This document shows positions 59,321 to 64,000 of a stretch of DNA of 64,000 nt, in pieces. Source of the DNA: Gnetum montanum (taxonomy: Eukaryota; Streptophyta; Gnetopsida; Gnetales; Gnetaceae); contig MNCI01021399.1 in the NCBI GenBank assembly GCA_015680685.1, positions 88,148 to 152,147 on the forward strand. Direction: 5' to 3'. Position 1 is the stretch's first letter. Each line of letters begins with the position of its first letter. A model generated the notes under the pieces. It was given only the letters and a program-made list of their open reading frames with translations. It was not told the DNA's origin and made no database searches. A program made the translations under genes and the position numbers.

Positions 59321-60419
59321 CCAAGTAATTTACCATGGAGCAAATCAAGCAAAGTCACTACTAGATTACCAAACAGTTACACTTTATGCTTGAAACCAAT
59401 CATACTTATTCCATCCATATGAATAGACATGGTAATAGTAAATGACTTAGGAAAAGTAAATGCTAAAGTAAAAGTAAATGACACTAAAAAGTAAATTTAT
59501 TTTATATGTAATATTGTAATGATAAAGAACAATCACAATATTTATTGATGTTCATAAATTGTGTCGGGGAACAATCCACTCAAATATAGATGTCATACAA
59601 CTGTAATTCACTATACTATAGGCATTCAAAACTAACTCTAAGTTCACAAAAACAAACTACAAGAATTTTACTAAGGGTTGACAAAAATGTATCTTTTGAC
59701 ACAACAGTGGGCTTGTATTTAGAGGCATGACTATGGCCCATTATATTGTATCTACGACATTATATATTGAGATATTTTATTGCAATCAACAACATCAAAA
59801 GTTTTATCAAGGGTAAATAAAATGTAAATTAAACTCTTGATGCAAACAAAATATGAATTGAACCCTAAATATTTTTTCTTTCTAAAGAAAGATGTTTTCA
59901 AAGAATTTTAAAATTAATAGAAAATTTTGTATGAAATTTATTATTTAATAATTCAAAAGCAAAAAGTACCACTAGAAAAGTACTCTTTTGAATAATCAAA
60001 AGAAATGAAGATGGTGTAAGTTTTGAAATGACGCCAATTTAATGAAAGGGTTCCTTTGAGTCACCATTTAAAATGCGTGAACGGTCATCTTTATGGCCAT
60101 GTAGGTGCACACAACTCAAGTCAATGGAAATCTTTTTTGCTGAAAAAATTCAAAGAAGAGGTCCAATCATTATTAGCACAGGACCTTTTAAATAAAGGTT
60201 AAGGAGATGGATGAGGTGTACACTCTTTGGTAAAGAGTGTAAATTTGAAAAGATGCGTTTAATGACATACGAGCCATTTGACCACCGTGAAGATTTTACA
60301 CATATTGGGTTTGCATATACGTTTGACACATAACTCAGGGAAAGTCTAATCAATGACTACTTTTTTAAAGGAAAATTAAAAGGAATACCTCAGGATTGGC
60401 AGGACCCTCTGTTCCTTAG
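59321..60419. other. No gene seen
   Basis: AT-rich intergenic sequence between the D LTR and the LecRK promoter array. No domain or repeat was recognised; the 60150-60353 minus frame has no visible family. Confidence 0.45.
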
Positions 60420-61369
60420 ACACGGTGTAATTATCCAAGGATTCGCATTGAATGATGCCGTGACTATTTTAAAGTTTGAACGCGTGAACGTTCTACGTTT
60501 GACATTGACATGGCGTGGAGTAGCGAGAAAGGATAAGAAGTTGGTTGTTTATGGTTTGAATTTTGAGCCGCCTGAACGTTCTACGTTTGACATGGAGTGG
60601 AGTAGCGAGAAAGGATAAGAAGTTGGTTGTTTATGGTTTGAATTTTGAGCCGCCTGAATTGTATTGCATTATATTTAGACCTGGGTGCCTATTGTTGCTT
60701 TGCAAACAAAATGGCCGTCACACCTGCTCGCTATGCATGGTTTGTTCTGCTGTTGCTATCTTGGCTTCTGTTCAAGATAAATTACATTGCTGCAACGGAT
60801 TTTCGTAGACACTAATTATCCAAGGATCGCATTGAATGATTTGGTTTTTGCAAACTGTGACTATTTTAAAGTTTAAATGCATGAACGTTCTACTCGGAGT
60901 CAAGTCAATAGAAAGCAAGAAAGATGAGAAGTCCATCGTTTATAGGTTGGATTTTGAGCCACCTGAATTGTATTGCATTATATTTAGACCCTGGCTGCCT
61001 GTTGTTGCTTTGCAAACAAAATAGCTGTCACACCTGCTCGCTATGCATGGTTTGTTCTGCCATGTCTGCTTCTGTTCGAGATAAATTACATTGCTGCAAC
61101 CGATTTTAGTAGACACGGTGTAATTATCCAAGGATCGCATTGAATGATGCGGTTTTCAAAAACCATGACTATTTTAAAGTTTAAACATGTGAAGGTTCTA
61201 CGTTTAACTCAGGGTCAAGTCAATAGAAAGAAAGGATGAGAAGTCAGTCGTTTATGGTTTGGATTTTGAGCGGCCTGAATCGTATTGCGTTATATTTAGA
61301 CCCTGGATGCCTGTTATTGCTTTGCAAACAAAATGGCTGTGACACCTCCTCACTCTGCATGGTTTGTTC
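60420..61369 (+). repeat. Triplicated LecRK promoter plus signal-peptide segment
   Basis: Three head-to-tail units start at about 60420, 60811 and 61114. Each runs from AATTATCCAAGGAT(T)CGCATTGAATGAT through GACTATTTTAAAGTTT, TATGGTTTGAATTTTGAGCC, the TATA-like CATTATATTTAGACC and TTTGCAAACAAA to a start codon and signal peptide (MAVTPARYAWFVL in unit 1). Unit 1 also has an inner duplication offset by 88 bp (60486 and 60574). The start in unit 2 is ATA (61021). Unit 3 is cut by a copia LTR at 61370. The LecRK1 upstream region (38450-38545) is homologous (TGGTTTGGATTTTGAGTTGC, CTTTGCAATCACAATGGCC), tying the array to the receptor family. Confidence 0.8.
60711..60815 (+). pseudogene. LecRK signal-peptide fragment (34 codons)
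   Basis: The ATG after TTTGCAAACAAA opens a 34-codon frame ending TAA at 60813-60815. It has a hydrophobic core FVLLLLSWLLF followed by KINYIAATDF, which matches KINFTAATDRFF at the start of the LecRK1 mature region. The frame leaves the receptor sequence at the boundary with unit 2. It is most likely the 5' stump of a receptor gene; a free secreted peptide is possible but unsupported. Confidence 0.6.
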
Positions 61370-61914
61370 TGTTAGAAACCTTTCTAGTGCATCAAAACCG
61401 GATTGCACAAGCGGAAGCATGTAAAAACAGATCTCTTAATCTACAAATGTGCATGAAACAAAAAATGCACAAATCAATTTGAAAAACAGATCGAACTGAC
61501 CTCCATCCATTGATGCCATTGATGCCTGAATGTTCCGGATCTTCTTTCACACGGGCGCTCTGCAGTGATGGTGTATGCAGACTGTAAGCGACTGTGAAAG
61601 GGACCTGAACTGCTACACTACAATTGATTCCTCGTGCCTCATTCTCCCATCAAGAAGTCAGAAGGTCCAGGAATCAGTTACCATTTATTAGAAAAATATG
61701 AGACCATTTCTAGATAACAATGAATCGGTTGGAACGGATGGATTGCAACGAAAACTGTTATGTTGCTATCCAAAGCTATCACATTGTTAACTGAGATAGA
61801 TCTTCACAACAAGTTTAGAAGTCTTATCTCATCTCCAGGGAAAATTCTAAAACTATCGACAGTAGAAACAGAAAGTGTAGTTCGCAAATAATAAACTGCT
61901 AATTCATTGTTACA
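61370..61914 (-). repeat. Copia 3' LTR (545 bp)
   Basis: Plus-strand termini are TGTTAGAAACC and CATTGTTACA (element sense TGTAACAATG to GGTTTCTAACA). The right neighbour on the plus strand is the complement of the polypurine tract, ATCTCCCACTTGG, which fixes the orientation. Confidence 0.85.
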
Positions 61915-62199
61915 ATCTCCCACTTGGTCTCCATATTTATTTTAATATCCAACTTTCAAGAAACAAATACGTGAATCATGGCGATAGTTCCTCTTAATGC
62001 GAGTAGTATCTTCCATGTATTACAATGTATTATTTCTCAAAGTTAATTCCTTTATATGGTAACTTTGACTGTATGAACAAACCCAATGTTTATTCGCGGT
62101 CCGACCTTATGTGTGTGTTCTCTAATGACTTTATGTGCAACTGTATGAGAAAACACACAACTGAATAGAGTTTCATTAACACTGTAATGTTGTACAACA

Positions 62200-62740
62200 T
62201 ATTACATCATGGAACCAAGTCCCATCTGAGTGACATGATCCTTGAATGACCGTGGTGGGATTCCTTTGGTCAAAGGATCAGCTAGCATTAATTCAGTGCT
62301 GATATGATCTACGACCACTTTATTTTCTTTAATGCGATCCCTTATGGCTAAGACTTTATGTCGACGTGTTTATTTCGACTGCCACTCTTATTATTCTTAG
62401 CCACAAAGACAGCAACTGAATTGTCACAAAATATCTGTAATGGACTAGATATAGAATCCAGAATTCTAAGCCCTGATATGAAACTCTTTAACCATACACC
62501 ATGTGAAGTAGCCTCAAAACAAGAAACAAACTCTGCCTCCATTGTGGAAGTAGCAACCAAGGTTTGCTTTCCACTCCTCCAGGAGATGGCTCCTCCAGCT
62601 AGCATAAAAACATAACCTGATGTTGATTTCCTGGAATCAACGCAGCCAGCAAAGTCTGAATCGGAGTAGCCAATCACCTCCAAATGGCCAGTTAGTTGAT
62701 ACATAAGCATGTAATCCTTTGTACCTTGAAGGTACCTCAT
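62200..62740 (-). pseudogene. Copia RNase H domain
   Basis: The open frame 62348-62740 has YLQGTKDYMLMY, YSDSDFAGCVDSRKSTSGYV (first catalytic Asp), LVATSTMEAEFVSCFEAT (Glu) and IFCDNSVAVFVAKN (Asp), the complete copia RNase H signature. A frameshift or stop follows KHVDIK; homology goes on to about 62210 (ADPLTKGIPPRSF). The domain removes RNA from the RNA-DNA hybrid during reverse transcription. Confidence 0.85.
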
Positions 62741-62782
62741 GACTTTCTTTGCAACCTTCTAGTGGTCGATACCTAAATTACT

Positions 62783-63747
62783 CTAATATCGGCCCAACAT
62801 CCCCACAGCAAATGCAATGTCAGGTCGTGTGCAGACCTGAGCATACATAAGGCTTCCAACAGCTGAAGCATATGGAATGTTGCTCATGTGACTTTTCTCT
62901 AAATCATTCATAGGGCACTGGTTCAAATTGAACCTGTCACCTTTACAATGGGTGCAATACTTGGTGAACAATCTTTCATCCGAAACCTCTCTAGAACTTT
63001 ATTAATATAGGTTTCCTGTGATAGACCCAGAATATATCTAGATCTATCCCTATGGATCTTAATGCCAAGGACATAAGATGCCTCACCCATATCCTGCATG
63101 TTAAAATTCTTAGAGAGAAATTGTTTCACCGCATATAAAAATCCATGATCATTGGTTGCAAGAAGGATATCATCCACATAGAGGACAAGAAAACAGATTT
63201 TACTCTCACTGACCTTCTGGTATATGCATTGATCCATGATGTTTTCTTCAAAGCCAAATGAAGTGATGACATCATGGAATTTCAAATACCACTGAAGGGA
63301 GGCCTGTTTCAAGCCATATATAGACTTCTTAAGCTTGCATACCAATTTCTCACCATCATTAGAGGAGAATCCTTCAGGTTGTTTCATATAAACCTCTTCC
63401 TCTAGATCACCATTAAGGAATGTTGTTTTCACATCCATTTGATGTAGTTCAAAATCAAAGTGAGCTACCAATGCCATGATCACATGAAGGGAGTCCTTCT
63501 TAGATACAGGAGAAAAGGTCTCCATGTAATCTATTCCCTCCTGCTGAGTGAACCCTTTGGCAACAAGTCTAGCCTTATATCTTTCAATGTTGCCCAAGGA
63601 GTCTCTTTTAGTCTTGAAGACCCATTTGGATCCTATGGCTTTAACACCATTGGGCAACTTGACAAGATCCCAGACTCCATTAGTGGACATAGAGTTCATC
63701 TCATCTTTCATGGCATCATACCATAAGTCAGATTCCTTACAACTCAT
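62783..63747 (-). pseudogene. Copia reverse transcriptase
   Basis: The 274-codon frame 62923-63747 starts within the polyprotein (upstream homology YNIGAENDPDSFSQA continues to a TAG near 63803). RT motifs: WVFKTKRDSLGNIERYKARL, QMDVKTTFLNGDLEEEVYM, SIYGLKQASLQWY and an intact catalytic box FLVLYVDDILLA. The frame is lost near 62950 and resumes at 62783-62971 with SLMYAQVCTRPDIAFAVGML. Both catalytic aspartates of Y-V-D-D are kept, unlike in the older copia at 28833. Confidence 0.9.
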
Positions 63748-64000
63748 GGCTTGTGAAAACGAGTCAGGATCATTTTCGGCTCCTATGTTGTAGTCAGATT
63801 CCTATAGATACACTATATAGTCACTAGGAATCGCTGATCGCTTTATTCTAGTAGATCATCTTAATGTTGGTTCATCAGGCTCTTGAGGGGCAAGATGATC
63901 AACGGGCTATTCAACAGGAACTGGTATCTGTTGTTCAGCTGGATCTCCTATGTCTTGACCAGCAGTTTGTGGAACTTCAACGACTGGTGGATGTACATCA

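Larger units (their letters stand above)
61370..64000 (-). mobile_element. Ty1/copia element, 3' part, running off the window
   Basis: In the element direction: RT linker at the right edge, RT, RNase H, an untranslated 3' region (about 61930-62200), a polypurine tract (complement ACAATCTCCCACTTGG at 61911 on) and the 3' LTR at 61370-61914. The start TGTTAGAAAC (plus strand) interrupts the third LecRK signal-peptide unit. It is clearly younger than the copia element at 6936-36060, since long frames are open, but stops and shifts are present. Confidence 0.93.

Noticed and set aside
63460-63793. Plus-strand ORFs over the copia RT
   Set aside because: Antisense shadows of a clear RT with Y-V-D-D on the minus strand.

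Overview
The window is nuclear DNA of a land plant, very probably a vascular or seed plant with a large, retroelement-rich genome. It holds two plant-specific receptor kinase loci (G-type/B-lectin S-receptor-like kinases with PAN domains, GT-AG introns), Ty1/copia and Ty3/gypsy (Athila/Tat-like) LTR retrotransposons primed by tRNA-Asp, and a degraded non-LTR retrotransposon. Nothing in it is bacterial: there are no operons, CRISPR arrays or rRNA genes. The old, heavily mutated nested insertions would suit a gymnosperm or similar slow-turnover genome, but the species cannot be fixed from sequence alone.

Layout. 1-4768: 3' part of a pol-less gypsy element (A1) ending in its 3' LTR. About 5050-6235: dead LINE reverse transcriptase. 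About 6936-36060: an old copia element split by a four-level nest. Copia was entered by element B (1.48-kb LTRs, only 179 bp of interior). The 3' LTR of B was entered by gypsy element A2 (10653-27033). A2 was entered, inside its protease gene, by the inverted pol-less element A3 (14540-21744). A further gypsy-like gag-only element, C (29923-35732), sits in the 3' LTR of the same copia. Target-site duplications (TSDs) support these nestings: CACAC for A3, TCAAT for C, and one-mismatch copies for A2 and B. 36826-38124 and 44696-45696 are inverted solo LTRs related to B.

The host genes are fragments of one receptor-kinase family. LecRK1 (38545-42622) is a pseudogene with two premature stops, frameshifts and no kinase N-lobe. 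LecRK2 (50946-52855) is open wherever it is sequenced, but it has a 693-base run of N over the transmembrane/kinase region and no recognisable first exon. At 60420-61369 the promoter plus signal-peptide part of the same family is repeated three times in tandem; the third copy is cut by a minus-strand copia element (61370-64000) that runs off the window.

Between the receptor genes lie a 3'-truncated gypsy element (A4, 47318 to about 50209) and a 5'-truncated one (D, about 53400-59320). A1-A4, C and D share a similar R-U5 LTR half, a tRNA-Asp primer site where it can be seen, and a gag with the same atypical zinc-knuckle block. A1-A3, C and D also have a splice-acceptor-like sequence immediately before a third ORF. 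Their U3 halves differ: A-type U3s carry arrays of GATATC palindromes, while C and D carry unrelated GTCGAC/CGACG arrays. Most coding lesions look like C-to-T or G-to-A changes, as expected of long-methylated transposons.
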